The notes under the pieces are model-generated. The model was not told where the DNA came from and ran no database searches. It saw nothing but the letters and a program-made list of their open reading frames with translations. Positions 30,850 to 39,715 of a DNA stretch of 64,000 nt are shown here, piece after piece. The translations under genes were made by a program, and so were the position numbers. The stretch's first letter is position 1; each line of letters opens with the position of its first letter. This DNA comes from JAJPHF01 sp035293805 (GTDB lineage: Bacteria > Chloroflexota > UBA6077 > JAJPHF01), in the NCBI GenBank assembly GCA_035293805.1, contig DATGMD010000073.1, positions 44,348 to 108,347 on the forward strand, in the 5' to 3' direction.

Positions 30850-31373
30850 GCCAATCAGTCACCAGCTCTCACTTCCCCTATCTACCGCTCCGTCTGGCCG
30901 TTGGCCCGGTTCCACTGGAGGGGGAAGCGCCCCTCGACACGGGGTTTGACGGCGATGTAGCGATGCCAGCCAGTCTCGCTGTGGATCGCATCGCGCCTGC
31001 CGGCTATATGACCTGTCGTCTGGCTGACGGGTCGCCGGTTGCCGCGCCTGTCTACCGCGGCACTGTGGACGTGGGCCCGTTCGGACGATTCCGCATCTAT
31101 GCCATCGCGCTGGGCGACGAGCCGCTGGTGGGCCGCGGGGCGAGCGACAGGCTGCGCATTACCCTTGATTACGGGACCTCGTTTGGGAGCACTGCCGATG
31201 CGCTGGTCACGAAGCCTAGGCTAGCGGCGATGCCGAGAACGAAGAGCGCCGAAACGATGACCCGCGCCGCGGCGCTGCCGCCACGGCATTTGAGGCCAAG
31301 CCAGGCGTACAGTGCCGCGAGGACCAGGTGGACGGCCAGGCCACCGTACACCGTCCCGTCGGCTGTCTGCTGA
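30846..31373 (+). CDS. Retropepsin-like aspartyl protease (clan AA), extended C-terminus
   Basis: The N-terminus SQSVTSSHFPYLPLRL is almost identical to copy 1 (2597). The active-site motif is PLDTGFDGDVAMP, and IYAIALGDEPLVGRG with RITLDYG completes the family fold at about residue 110. The frame then continues for some 65 residues (to 31373) that look unlike a protease and overlap the convergent membrane-protein gene at 31169. A stop has probably been lost, or this is the normal read-out of a small spacer. The core should be active as a dimer. Confidence 0.7.
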   Translation: MSQSVTSSHFPYLPLRLAVGPVPLEGEAPLDTGFDGDVAMPASLAVDRIAPAGYMTCRLADGSPVAAPVYRGTVDVGPFGRFRIYAIALGDEPLVGRGASDRLRITLDYGTSFGSTADALVTKPRLAAMPRTKSAETMTRAAALPPRHLRPSQAYSAARTRWTARPPYTVPSAVC

Positions 31374-31546
31374 ACGGCGGCGGCCGACCACTCGGGATGG
31401 GCACGGCTAACTGTCTGGACCACCTCGTCGCGGTGGAGGACCAGTAGGGTGCCGACGAACAGTTGCAGTAGCACCAGCGAGGCGAAGCCAAGCATCGCCG
31501 CGTTGATGACCCCGGGCCGCTTCGGGGCGCTCGAGATTGCCACCAT
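31169..31546 (-). CDS. Small three-TM membrane protein
   Basis: A 125-residue protein with three hydrophobic segments (VINAAMLGFASLVLLQLFVG, then YGGLAVHLVLAALYAWLGL, and VIVSALFVLGIAASLGFVTS). It has a short soluble loop (RDEVVQTVSRAHPEWSAAAV) with a QQTADG turn after the first segment. This arrangement is seen in hypothetical membrane proteins of high-GC bacteria. No function is recognised. It overlaps the tail of the convergent protease gene by about 200 bp. Confidence 0.6.
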   Translation of the reverse strand: MVAISSAPKRPGVINAAMLGFASLVLLQLFVGTLLVLHRDEVVQTVSRAHPEWSAAAVQQTADGTVYGGLAVHLVLAALYAWLGLKCRGGSAAARVIVSALFVLGIAASLGFVTSASAVLPNEVP

Positions 31547-31637
31547 ACAACCATGATAGCCGGAGCGCTCGGCAGGAGCCCTGCGGGCGGGGCGCGACGA
31601 ATCGCTTCAGGCCTTGGGGAACCGAAGGGGGCAACCC

Positions 31638-31943
31638 ATGTCTCGGGTACGCCATAGCTCCATCCGCGACGCCGACGACAACACCTACCGCGACACGCTC
31701 GACCAGCTCCAGGTGGGCGAGGAGCTGCGCATCGCGCTCGACCGCGACCAGCTTGACGCCGAGGCGGCGCGCTGGCGCGCGGCGGCCGCCGCGGTCAGCG
31801 CCGAGGTCGAGATCAGCACGGCGCCTGGCGACCGCCCGGACCGCGGCCTGCTGCGCCTCGTGAAGCGCGGCATTCGTACCGGCGCCGAGCCCCAGCCCCC
31901 CAGCCCGCCGCCCTATCCCGAGCGCCCGCCCGAGAGCTTCTGA
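31638..31943 (+). CDS. Hypothetical acidic protein (101 aa)
   Basis: The ATG at 31638 is preceded by GAAGGGGG. The product is charged and Ala-rich, with RDTLDQLQVGEELRIALDRD and a Pro-rich end (PQPPSPPPYPERPPESF). No family is recognised. A helical pair with a disordered tail is likely. It is followed by a 262-bp AT-richer spacer and the secreted protein gene at 32206. Confidence 0.45.
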   Translation: MSRVRHSSIRDADDNTYRDTLDQLQVGEELRIALDRDQLDAEAARWRAAAAAVSAEVEISTAPGDRPDRGLLRLVKRGIRTGAEPQPPSPPPYPERPPESF

Positions 31944-32205
31944 CCCGGCGAACGCCCGGTCCAGGGGGCCTGCCTCTTCTCCTGCTCCGTCGCCTCGCGG
32001 CCTAGCCACCCAGTCCCGGCCGGCCCAGCGAGCCGCCGCGCGTGACGACCCGCGGATCACCGTGAGCATAGTTCATCGGCGGAGGCTGGCGCCTCGCATC
32101 CTGATGCCTGCACGTGGCATGGGTATCAGCATGTACTGATTGATGTAACGTTTGGAGCCTAATCACGTTTATTAGAACAGACTGATAGACTGCAGGAGGG
32201 GTGCT

Positions 32206-33240
32206 ATGCGCAGAGTGCCTTGGCTCGGCGTGCTGCTGCTCGCGGCCTGGTGCGTTGGGCTCGTCTCTCGTCCCGTTCCCGTAGCGGCGCAGACCGGCAC
32301 GTCGCCGCAGGGCATTGTGACTAGCCTGTCCAGCGCGGTGGACGCGATCCAGGCACGCCTCGACGCGGGCGACACGGCGGGCGCGCTCGCCGCTTACGAC
32401 GCCTTCGAGAACGTCTGGTTCGGCGTCGAAGACGTCGTACGCGCTGTGTCAGGCAGCACCTACCGCGACATCGAGCAGGCTATGGCCGACCTGCGCAACG
32501 CGCTCCCCGCCAGCGGGAGCAACCCCGACGCCGCCCGCGCCGCCATCGCCGCGCTACGCGGCCAGTTCGCCACGTTTGCGACCCAGGCAGGCGTCACGCC
32601 GCCGGCCGTCGCCGCGGCGAGCGCGGGCCCGCCGGCGGCGCCCGCCGCCAGCGCCAGTCCGCCCGCCGCGGCGTCGCCCGCGCCCGCGGCATCCACGGCC
32701 CCGAGCGTCGAGGAGTGCGCGCGCTACGCCGGGCAGGCCGCGCAGCCCTACTTCGACTACGCGCAGGCGCTCCTCGGCAACGCGCCCCTCCCGGGCATTC
32801 CCCCAGCCCAGGCTGTGACCCCCCAGTACGCCTACGGCCCAGGCCCCGTGCCCGGCACCGCGGCGATTGGGCCGTATCGGCCTATCTATCCCTACCCGGG
32901 ACGCTATGGTCCGGGCGCGTTCTTCGGCGGCGTCGGGGCGACCAATCCCAACTCCCAGCTAGCGGCACCGGGGCTGGTGAACGCCTTCCAGGCGGGGGGC
33001 CAGTTGCCCATCTTGCCCAATGGCGCCCTGGCCCCGTTGGCTCCCTCCGACGTGATCGCGCTGGGCGCCAACCAGGCGGCCGAGGCCGGGAATACCATTG
33101 CCCTGGGAGGCTTGCAGCAGTCCGTGGTAGCCAACCAGCTTGGCTACAGCGACCTGCGCTACAACTGGGTCCAAACGTACCTCCAGATGAGCGAGCAGGC
33201 GCGCAACCTCGCGCTCCTGCACTGCGGGCGCATCCCCTAG
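32206..33240 (+). CDS. Secreted Ala/Pro-rich protein of unknown function
   Basis: The ATG is preceded by AGGAGGGG at ideal spacing, 344 residues. There is a clear signal peptide (WLGVLLLAAWCVGL, cut near VAAQ). A helical domain with SSAVDAIQARLDAGDTAGAL and YDAFENVWFGVEDVVRA follows. This resembles periplasmic EfeO/imelysin-like or cytochrome-type helical bundles, but I cannot assign it. Then come a PASASPPAAASPAP linker and a Gly/Pro/Tyr-rich C-terminal half. The region before it (32100-32205) is AT-rich and may contain its promoter. The next gene encodes a metal-binding P19-like protein, so envelope metal handling is a thought, not a finding. Confidence 0.65.
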   Translation: MRRVPWLGVLLLAAWCVGLVSRPVPVAAQTGTSPQGIVTSLSSAVDAIQARLDAGDTAGALAAYDAFENVWFGVEDVVRAVSGSTYRDIEQAMADLRNALPASGSNPDAARAAIAALRGQFATFATQAGVTPPAVAAASAGPPAAPAASASPPAAASPAPAASTAPSVEECARYAGQAAQPYFDYAQALLGNAPLPGIPPAQAVTPQYAYGPGPVPGTAAIGPYRPIYPYPGRYGPGAFFGGVGATNPNSQLAAPGLVNAFQAGGQLPILPNGALAPLAPSDVIALGANQAAEAGNTIALGGLQQSVVANQLGYSDLRYNWVQTYLQMSEQARNLALLHCGRIP

Positions 33241-33314
33241 CGGTCCCTGGCCGCGCCGGCGGAGCGGCGCTCCGCGAACCCCTCGCCGTGAGCGAGGCAG
33301 TAGGAGAATTGGCG

Positions 33315-33920
33315 ATGCACTGGTCCCAACGGTCCGTCCTGGTTCTCGCCGTGGCCACCGCGCTGGCCGGCGTCGGCTTCCTGACCGCGTTCGCCCACCC
33401 CGCGGCGCACGTGAGCGTCCCGAGCGAGGCCCGTACCGCCCATTCGGTCCTCGCCCAGGAGTTCGTCGTCGGCGCGCCCGTCGAGCGCAACGGCATGGCC
33501 ATCGCCGCGAACTACCTGCTCGGCATCCAGCTCGACCTCGACTCGCTCATGCCCATGCCGATGGACACGACGGACGCGATCCACCTGGAGGCCGACGTTC
33601 ACGCCACGGCCGGCAACCAGAATGGCTTCGCGGCCGGCGACTGGATCCCCTACCTGGGCATCAGCTACCACGTCGCGAAGCTGGGCTCCGACTGGACGAC
33701 CACCGGCGCGCTCCTGCCGATGGTCGCCAAGGACGGGCCCCATTACGCGGATAACACGCGCCTCAACGGCCCGGGCCAGTACCGCGTGACCTACCACTTC
33801 GATCCGCCGATCACGCACGGGTTCTTCCGCCACGTCGACGCCGCCACCGGCGTGGCGCCCTGGTGGGAGCCGTTCGAGGTCAGCTGGACGTTCACCTATC
33901 CCAGCACGCCCGCGGACTAA
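33315..33920 (+). CDS. P19/Tpd-like periplasmic iron (copper)-binding protein
   Basis: A 201-residue protein; ATG 33315 has AGGAG 9 bp upstream. An N-terminal signal segment (SVLVLAVATALAGVGFLTAF) is followed by an Ig-like fold with the metal-site pattern of the FTR1-associated P19 family: SLMPMPMDTTDAIHLEADVH (Met, Asp, His, Glu), GDWIPYLGISYHV, and PPITHGFFRHVD. P19 proteins deliver ferrous iron or copper to the inner-membrane permease FTR1. No FTR1 gene is in the window. The following gene encodes an iron-type solute-binding protein, so metal uptake may be shared. Confidence 0.8.
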   Translation: MHWSQRSVLVLAVATALAGVGFLTAFAHPAAHVSVPSEARTAHSVLAQEFVVGAPVERNGMAIAANYLLGIQLDLDSLMPMPMDTTDAIHLEADVHATAGNQNGFAAGDWIPYLGISYHVAKLGSDWTTTGALLPMVAKDGPHYADNTRLNGPGQYRVTYHFDPPITHGFFRHVDAATGVAPWWEPFEVSWTFTYPSTPAD

Positions 33921-34004
33921 CGGGCGCTGCACCTGCCCGCCGTCCGCCGCTTGTGCGCCAGCCCCGTCCGCGCTACAGTGCGGGTAATCGCGGGAGAGGG
34001 AGCC

Positions 34005-35165
34005 ATGGCCGGGCGGCGGAGCGGGGGGCGCGCTCGCGGCGCACGGCCGCGCGCCGGGCTGCTCGGCGCGTGGGTCGTCGCGGCGTTGCTGCTCGCCTGC
34101 GGCCCCAGCGCCGCGGCGCCCGCCAGCGCGCCGGCCGCCCCCGGCGGCGCCGCTCCGGCGGCCGGCGGCCAGCCCACCACGCCCGCCGCCCTCGCCGCCT
34201 ACCAGGGCGGCGACCGCCAGCAGCTACTCGAAGCCGGCGCCCGCCAAGAGGGCCAGCTCACCTGGTACACCTCGCTCAGCGGGCCGATCCTCGACCGTCT
34301 GCTGGCCGGCTTCAAGCAGAAGTACCCGTTCGTCGAGCCCGAGGTGTTTCGCGCCGCCGACAACGAGCTGCTGACCAAGGCCACGCAGGAGGCCCAGGCC
34401 GGGCGCCAGGTCTTCGACGTCATCGAGACGCCGCCGTCGGCCATCCGGATCATGCAAGAGGCAGGCCTGCTCGCGCCCTACTACTCGCCGCCGCTCGCCA
34501 GCTTCCCCGACACCGCCAAGACGCCCGCGAGCGGCGACCTGGTGGACAGCGCGCTCGTTCGCATCTCCTACATCGGCTTCGGCTACAACACCACGCTCAT
34601 CCCCGAGAGCGCCGTGCCGAAGACCGCGCAAGACCTGCTCAATCCAGCGCTCAGCGGCAAGCTCGCCCTCGCCGGCACCACCACCGGCGACCGCTGGGTC
34701 GCCTCGGTGCTGCACGGCCTGGGCGCCCAGCGCGGCCGCGACCTGTTGACCCAGATCGCCAGCCAGCAGAAGCCCGTCGTCCACCAGGTGTCCGGCAAGG
34801 CGCTGCTCGACCTGATCGCCAAGGGGGAGGTTGCCGCCTCGCCGACCATCTTTCGCGATCACGTGCTCCAGGCGCAGGCCGAGCAGAACGCGCCTGTCCA
34901 GTGGGTGCCGCTCGACCCCGTTGTGGGAAACGCGGGCCAGGGCGCCTTCGCCGCCAAGGCGCCGCACCCCCACGCCGCGCTCCTCTTCCTGGATTATCTC
35001 TATAGCGACGGCCAACAGATTCTGGAGGACAACTTCTACAGCACGGGCGCCACGCCAGTGTCCTTCACGCCCTGGATACCCGAGCAAGGCCAGACCGCCG
35101 CCCAGATCGAGAGCGACGCGACCCAATGGACCGCCACCTTCAACACCATCTTCCGTGGCCGCTGA
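34005..35165 (+). CDS. Family-1 extracellular solute-binding lipoprotein (iron-type)
   Basis: The ATG at 34005 gives 386 residues. A signal sequence ends in LLAC, followed by an Ala/Gly/Pro linker. The mature domain has the periplasmic binding-protein II layout of ferric-iron binding proteins: GQLTWYTSLSGPILDRLLAG, FKQKYPFVEPEVF, SGKLALAGTTTGDRWVA, and SGKALLDLIAKGEVAASPTI. It would deliver Fe(III) or a related anion to an ABC transporter not found here. It differs in fold subfamily from the NMT1-type binding proteins in the same window. Confidence 0.82.
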   Translation: MAGRRSGGRARGARPRAGLLGAWVVAALLLACGPSAAAPASAPAAPGGAAPAAGGQPTTPAALAAYQGGDRQQLLEAGARQEGQLTWYTSLSGPILDRLLAGFKQKYPFVEPEVFRAADNELLTKATQEAQAGRQVFDVIETPPSAIRIMQEAGLLAPYYSPPLASFPDTAKTPASGDLVDSALVRISYIGFGYNTTLIPESAVPKTAQDLLNPALSGKLALAGTTTGDRWVASVLHGLGAQRGRDLLTQIASQQKPVVHQVSGKALLDLIAKGEVAASPTIFRDHVLQAQAEQNAPVQWVPLDPVVGNAGQGAFAAKAPHPHAALLFLDYLYSDGQQILEDNFYSTGATPVSFTPWIPEQGQTAAQIESDATQWTATFNTIFRGR

Positions 35166-35272
35166 TCTCTCCCGGGGGCCCAGGGGTGCTCCCCTGGCGG
35201 GGGCGTGGGGGGATCCCCAACAGCCTCCTTAACTTACCGGGGGTGTGGGGGTATCCCTCACCTCCCGTGACT
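35166..35272. repeat. G/C-run repeats between binding protein and amidohydrolase
   Basis: CTCCCCTGGCGGGGGCGTGG and ACCGGGGGTGTGGGGGTATC are variations of one unit (CCCGGGGG.GTGGGGG.ATCCC). The unit occurs also at 41702-41876 on the opposite side of another binding-protein gene. They can form short stems and probably act as terminators or are dispersed intergenic elements. Confidence 0.5.
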
Positions 35273-35282
35273 GGAGGAAGAA

Positions 35283-36347
35283 ATGGCAGTGATTGACGCC
35301 GACACCCACGTGGACGAGACCGAGGACACCTGGGAATACCTGCTGCCCTCCGAGCGCCAGTACCGCCCCGTCTGTGAGATCGACGACCGCGACGGCAAGC
35401 CGTACTGGCTGGTGGACGGCAACCGCTTCCTCCGCATCCCCCGCGACTTCGCGAAGACTGGCACCACCGTGGAGACGCGCGAGCTAAAGGATATCGGCGC
35501 CCGTCTGGCCGACATGGACCGGCTGGGCACCGAGGTGCAGGTGATCTACCCGACGCTGTTCCTGCTGGCTCCTGCGCAGCGCCCCGAGGTGGACCTGGCC
35601 GTGCGCCGCGCCTACAACCGCTGGGTGGGCGAGGCCAGCGACAAGTCCAACGGTCGCCTGCGCTGGGTGTGCCTCCTGCCCGCGGGCGACCTGGACGCCG
35701 CGCTGGAGGAGGTGCGCTGGGCGAAGGAGCACGGCGCGGTCGGCGTTCTGAAGAAGGGCGACCCCGAGTTCGGCCACTGGCCCGTCGATCCCTACTTCTT
35801 CCCGCTCTACGAGGAGGCGCAGCGGCTGGACCTGGCCATCTGCTTCCACCAGGGTACCGGTATGTCCGACATCGCCACCGGCCCCATCTTCTCCTACGGC
35901 CGCTTCCAGCGCCTGCCGCTCTCCGTCGTCAACGCTTTCTACTCGCTCGTCGCCAACAGCGTGCCCCCGCGCTTCCCGCGCGTGCGCTGGGGCTTCGTCG
36001 AGGCCGGCGCGAGCTGGGTGCCCTACGTCGCCTACGACCTCGCCCGCCGCGCCGCGAAGCAGCCTGACGGCGGCAACATCGACGGCGTGAAGTTCGAGCT
36101 ACGCGGCGACCTGCTGGCCGACAACCGCGCCTACGTCACCTGCCAGGTGGACGAGGACTTCCCCCACATCCTGGAGCACACCTCGGGCGCCACGTTCGTC
36201 GTCGGCTCGGACTACGGCCACAGCGACCCCTCGGTGGAGCACCACTTCGTCCCGCTGCTCGACGAGCGCGCCCGGCGCGGCGACCTCCCGCCCGCCCTCG
36301 TCCGCCAGATCACCTACGACAACGCCAAGGCCCTCTATGGCCTGTAA
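35283..36347 (+). CDS. Amidohydrolase of the ACMSD-like (PF04909) family
   Basis: A 354-residue protein with DADTHVDETEDTWEYLLP at the start (metal-binding D-x-H), a middle FHQGTGMSDIATGP (His ligand), and VVGSDYGHSDPSVEHHFVPL (catalytic Asp) near the end, ITYDNAKALYGL. Members are zinc or manganese hydrolases and non-oxidative decarboxylases of aromatic acids, e.g. aminocarboxymuconate semialdehyde and resorcylate decarboxylases. The ATG at 35283 follows GGAGGAAGAA. A solute-binding gene lies directly upstream. The exact substrate is unknown. Confidence 0.85.
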   Translation: MAVIDADTHVDETEDTWEYLLPSERQYRPVCEIDDRDGKPYWLVDGNRFLRIPRDFAKTGTTVETRELKDIGARLADMDRLGTEVQVIYPTLFLLAPAQRPEVDLAVRRAYNRWVGEASDKSNGRLRWVCLLPAGDLDAALEEVRWAKEHGAVGVLKKGDPEFGHWPVDPYFFPLYEEAQRLDLAICFHQGTGMSDIATGPIFSYGRFQRLPLSVVNAFYSLVANSVPPRFPRVRWGFVEAGASWVPYVAYDLARRAAKQPDGGNIDGVKFELRGDLLADNRAYVTCQVDEDFPHILEHTSGATFVVGSDYGHSDPSVEHHFVPLLDERARRGDLPPALVRQITYDNAKALYGL

Positions 36348-36446
36348 CGCGACAAGGAGCACGGCGGAAGCTGGCTGTGTGAGACGCATGGCGTCGATCC
36401 AGACTGGCACCCAAGCGGTTTGCGTCCCTCAAGAGGCGGCACTGGG

Positions 36447-36901
36447 TCAACCCGGTGGGTTCTCAAGGAGGAGGGCTCGAAAGCCGGCCTGTCGAAAGTG
36501 CTCATCCGTCGTCAGGGCTGCCGACAGGTGCTGCTCGCCCATCACGACGAACAGTCGGTCAGTCCCCATTCCTTGACCGCGCGGCTCCGATAAAGATCCA
36601 GCGCGGCGGCAAACAGCCGCGGCGAGGCGGGGAAAATCTGGACGAGGCCACTGGCCTGCAATGCGGCGATGATCTGGACAGCTTGAGTTCGGAACCGCAA
36701 ATTGGCTAGCCCGTCGGCGATCTCCGTGAGCACGAACTCGGTAGTTACAAGGCGCCGCCGTTCTGCAGCGAGATATGCTTCCCACCGGAGCGCTGCATCG
36801 CGCCACTGGTCGCGGGTGTTCACCGACGCATAGACGTAGGCGGTATCGAGAAACAGCGGTGCGCGGCTATGCGCCACCGCTCTCGTCCGCAAGACAGCCA
36901 T
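36447..36901 (-). pseudogene. PIN-domain nuclease, frameshifted
   Basis: The frame from the ATG at 36901 reads RAPLFLDTAYVYASVNTRDQ (catalytic Asp), VTTEFVLTEIADGLAN and the start of the last acidic motif KEWGLTDCSS, and then meets a TGA at about 36542. The proper family end (FVVMGEQHLSAALTTDEHFR, QAGFRALLLE) is in another frame, ending at 36447. A short deletion in a TTCGTCG repeat explains it: the family motif is T-D-C-x-S-F-x-V-M. The upstream antitoxin-like gene (36867) overlaps its start. Unless the sequence is in error, the toxin is inactive. Confidence 0.8.
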
Positions 36902-37118
36902 GTGCGTAGCGATCATGGTGGACCGAGAGGTCTATCACGCCCATATCGGTGGCCAGACGGCCGATCACCGTCAGCGGATACACTTCGTCTGCCGCGCTCT
37001 CCGCGATCGGCGCCTCGCGCTCAATCGTGATCACGTAGGTCGTATTCGGCTGCAAGTCCACGGGACGCTCGGGACGAAGCACCTCGCCATCGAACGTCGC
37101 CCGCACCGTCTGCGCCAT
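36867..37118 (-). CDS. AF2212-like (DUF104-type) antitoxin
   Basis: The ATG at 37118 gives 83 residues: MAQTVRATFDGEVLRPERPV, then DLQPNTTYVITIERE, the typical short beta-barrel opening of AF2212-like proteins paired with PIN toxins. The remainder (DEVYPLTVIGRLATDMGVID) is a moderately conserved tail. Its 3' end overlaps the start of the frameshifted PIN gene, so the two formed a toxin-antitoxin pair. With the toxin broken, the antitoxin may now be dispensable. Confidence 0.8.
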   Translation of the reverse strand: MAQTVRATFDGEVLRPERPVDLQPNTTYVITIEREAPIAESAADEVYPLTVIGRLATDMGVIDLSVHHDRYAHGCLADESGGA

Positions 37119-37175
37119 CGCCCCACCCCCTGCGGCACCTACCGACGATTCGATGGAATTGTACCGCACGGGCGC

Positions 37176-38357
37176 TCAGTGGCCGGCGTACAGGCGGTCG
37201 AGGTAGCCGCCGGCCTCGATGCGCTCCAGGTAGCTGTTGTCGTAGAAGTCGCTGGGATTCGCGTCGCGCGCGTTCGGGTGCGGCGACTGTTGGAGCACGG
37301 CCACAATCGCCGCCTCGGGCACGAGCTGATCGCGCGTCATCGTCGGCAGGAAGAACTCGTAGCCCGCGCGCACGAACTCCGGGTCGTCCTGCTCCGAGTA
37401 CTTGGCCAGTACCGCGAGCGAGGTCGCCGGGTCGGTCAGCATGGTGTGGACGCCCTGCAGGTGCGCGCGCAGGTAGCGCTCCACCAGGTCGGGCGTCGTC
37501 TGCGCCACGTCGGTGCGCGTGGTGACGGCGCCCATCAGGAACGGGATGTCCATCTGCGCCAGGTCGGCCAGGATGCGCAGCCCCTGCTTCTGCGCGACCA
37601 GGTCGGTGGGCGTCGAGCCCATCCCCGCCTGCGCGTGGTCCGCGAGCACCGCCGTCAGCACCGCCTCCGACGTGCCTGGATACACCGCGGCCACGTCGCT
37701 GCCGAGCTGCAGGCCGTTGAGATCCAGCAGCTTGCGCCAGGCGAAGTCCGACACCGACCCTTGGCGCGTCGCGGCGATCGTCTTGCCGCGCAGGTCCTCC
37801 ACGGAGCGGATGGCCGGCTGGGCGAACGCTTTGAAGGCCAGCTTCGGCGTCACGCCGGCGACGATCGTCGCGAGCGAGCTGCCGGCTTGCAGGTTCAGCT
37901 CCACGCCCTCATTGCCGGCGAGCATGAACTGCACGCTGTTGGCGATGAGCCCCTGCGTCGAGAGCGTGGACGACAGGAAGACCAGCTCGGCGTCGATGCC
38001 CTGTTGCTGGAAGTAGCCGCGCTCGGCCGACAGCCACAGCGGCAGCTGGTTGGCGCCCTTCGACGCATAGGCCACGGTGATCTTCGCGGGCGCCGGCGGG
38101 GCGGTGGCCGTGGCCGCCGTGCCCGGAGGCGCCCCCGCTGCCGCGGCCGAGCCCGGCGTCCCCGACCCGGGAGCCGAGGTCGGCGCGGCGGGTGCGGGGG
38201 CCGGGGGCGACGCCGCGCCCGGGGCGCACGCGAGCGCCGCGGCAAGCGCCAGCAACACCGCCAGGCGGCCCGCCCAATGCCCCGCCAGCCCGCCTGTCCG
38301 CTCCACAGCCTGTCGGTGTGCCCGCTGCCCCGCCAGGTCGCGCGCCCGCTGCCCCAT
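37176..38357 (-). CDS. ABC-transporter substrate-binding lipoprotein (NMT1/THI5-like)
   Basis: The ATG at 38357 (GTGAGGCGG upstream) gives 393 residues; a longer frame to 38615 is unlikely. A signal (LAVLLALAAALAC) has its lipobox at LACA; then come a 40-residue Ala/Pro linker and the NMT1 core: QLPLWLSAERGYFQQQGIDA, LVFLSSTLSTQGLIAN, and KTIAATRQGSVSDFAWRKLL. The C-terminal end (YLERIEAGGYLDRLY) resembles that of the protein at 11214, so the two are paralogues. The permease and ATPase are not in the window. Confidence 0.82.
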   Translation of the reverse strand: MGQRARDLAGQRAHRQAVERTGGLAGHWAGRLAVLLALAAALACAPGAASPPAPAPAAPTSAPGSGTPGSAAAAGAPPGTAATATAPPAPAKITVAYASKGANQLPLWLSAERGYFQQQGIDAELVFLSSTLSTQGLIANSVQFMLAGNEGVELNLQAGSSLATIVAGVTPKLAFKAFAQPAIRSVEDLRGKTIAATRQGSVSDFAWRKLLDLNGLQLGSDVAAVYPGTSEAVLTAVLADHAQAGMGSTPTDLVAQKQGLRILADLAQMDIPFLMGAVTTRTDVAQTTPDLVERYLRAHLQGVHTMLTDPATSLAVLAKYSEQDDPEFVRAGYEFFLPTMTRDQLVPEAAIVAVLQQSPHPNARDANPSDFYDNSYLERIEAGGYLDRLYAGH

Positions 38358-38614
38358 CCGCCTCACGCCGTCTCCACCTTGGCGCCATGCGCCCGTGGCT
38401 CGTCCACGCTCATCATGGGGTGCCGCGCCCCGGCCGTCAAGCTGCGGTCGCCGGTCCCGCCCGTCAAGCATCGACCATCCGTCCTTGCCCGCCGACTGCA
38501 GCGGGTGCCCCCAATTGCGGGATTGCCGCGCAAGAGCCGGAGTGCGCCCACCCTTGGGCCGTCGTAGATTAATGGTGGACGTGCCGCACGGACCAGCAAC
38601 CACGGAGGTACCCA

Positions 38615-39715
38615 ATGAACGCCGTACTGACCAACGACCGCGCCGCCGCGGACACGGCCGCGCCGCGGTTCGCTAGCCCCGCCGAGCAGTGGGAGGCCGT
38701 GCGCCGCCGCGACCCGGCCGCCGATGGCCACTTCCTCTACGCCGTGGACACCACCGGCGTGTACTGCCGCCCGTCCTGCGCGGCGCGGCCCGCCCGGCGG
38801 GAGCACGTGACGTTCCACGCCACGCCGGCCGCCGCCGAGCGCGCCGGCTTCCGGCCCTGCAAGCGCTGCCGCCCCGACCTGCCGCCGCGCGCCGAGCGGG
38901 ACGCCGCGCTCGTCGCCGAGGCCTGCCGCACCATCGAGGCTGCCGAGGAGCCCCCCCGGCTGGCCGACCTGGCCGCGCAGGCCGGCGTGAGCCCGCATCA
39001 CTTCCACCGGACGTTCAAGCGGATCGCCGGCGTGACCCCGCGCGCCTACGCCGCCGCTCACCGCCAGCGTCGCGTGCAGGATGGTCTGGCGGCCGGCGCG
39101 GGTGTCACGGACGCGCTGTACGCCGCGGGCTTCGGCTCGGCCGGCCGCTTCTACGCGACCGCGCCGGCGATGCTCGGCATGACCCCCTCGGCCTACCGCC
39201 GGGGCGGCCAGGGCGAGGCCGTCTGGTACGCGGTGGACCGCTGCTCGCTCGGCTACGTGCTGGTGGCGGCCACCGAGCGCGGCGTGTGCGCCATCATGCT
39301 CGGCGACGAGCCGGCGGCGCTGACCGCCGACCTGGCGGCGCGCTTCCCGCACGCGCGGCTGACGGAGCCCGATCCCGGCTTCGCCGACTGGGTCGCGGCG
39401 GTGGTGCGCTTCGTCGACGATCCGGCCCGCGCCGGCGGGCTCGGGCTGCCGCTCGACGTGCGCGGCACCGCCTTCCAGCGCCGCGTGTGGGAAGCGCTGC
39501 GCGAGATCCCGGCGGGCCAGACCGCCAGCTACGCCGACGTGGCCGCGCGCCTGGGCAGCCCCCGCGCGGTGCGAGCGGTGGCGGGCGCCTGTGCGGCGAA
39601 CCCTCTCGCCGTGGCGATCCCCTGCCACCGTGTCGTCGCCCGCGACGGCGGTCTCGCCGGCTACCGCTGGGGGGTGGAGCGCAAGCAGCGCCTCCTCGAA
39701 CGGGAGCGGGCATGA
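38615..39715 (+). CDS. ada: Ada: alkylation-repair regulator and methyltransferase
   Basis: A 366-residue three-part protein. The N-terminal zinc domain (DTTGVYCRPSCAARPARREH, CKRCRPDLPP) takes methyl groups from phosphotriesters. An AraC-type HTH follows (GVSPHHFHRTFKRIAGVTPR), then the O6-alkylguanine-DNA methyltransferase domain with the active-site AIPCHRVVARDGGLAGYRWG. All cysteines of both sites are present. In E. coli, methylated Ada activates its own operon. The next gene, a 2OG-Fe(II) oxygenase, overlaps its stop (ATGA), so the two are co-regulated. Confidence 0.95.
   Translation: MNAVLTNDRAAADTAAPRFASPAEQWEAVRRRDPAADGHFLYAVDTTGVYCRPSCAARPARREHVTFHATPAAAERAGFRPCKRCRPDLPPRAERDAALVAEACRTIEAAEEPPRLADLAAQAGVSPHHFHRTFKRIAGVTPRAYAAAHRQRRVQDGLAAGAGVTDALYAAGFGSAGRFYATAPAMLGMTPSAYRRGGQGEAVWYAVDRCSLGYVLVAATERGVCAIMLGDEPAALTADLAARFPHARLTEPDPGFADWVAAVVRFVDDPARAGGLGLPLDVRGTAFQRRVWEALREIPAGQTASYADVAARLGSPRAVRAVAGACAANPLAVAIPCHRVVARDGGLAGYRWGVERKQRLLERERA

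Noticed and set aside
32100..32205. Riboswitch before the secreted protein gene
   Set aside because: The stretch is AT-richer and promoter-like, but no conserved aptamer pattern can be recognised by eye.
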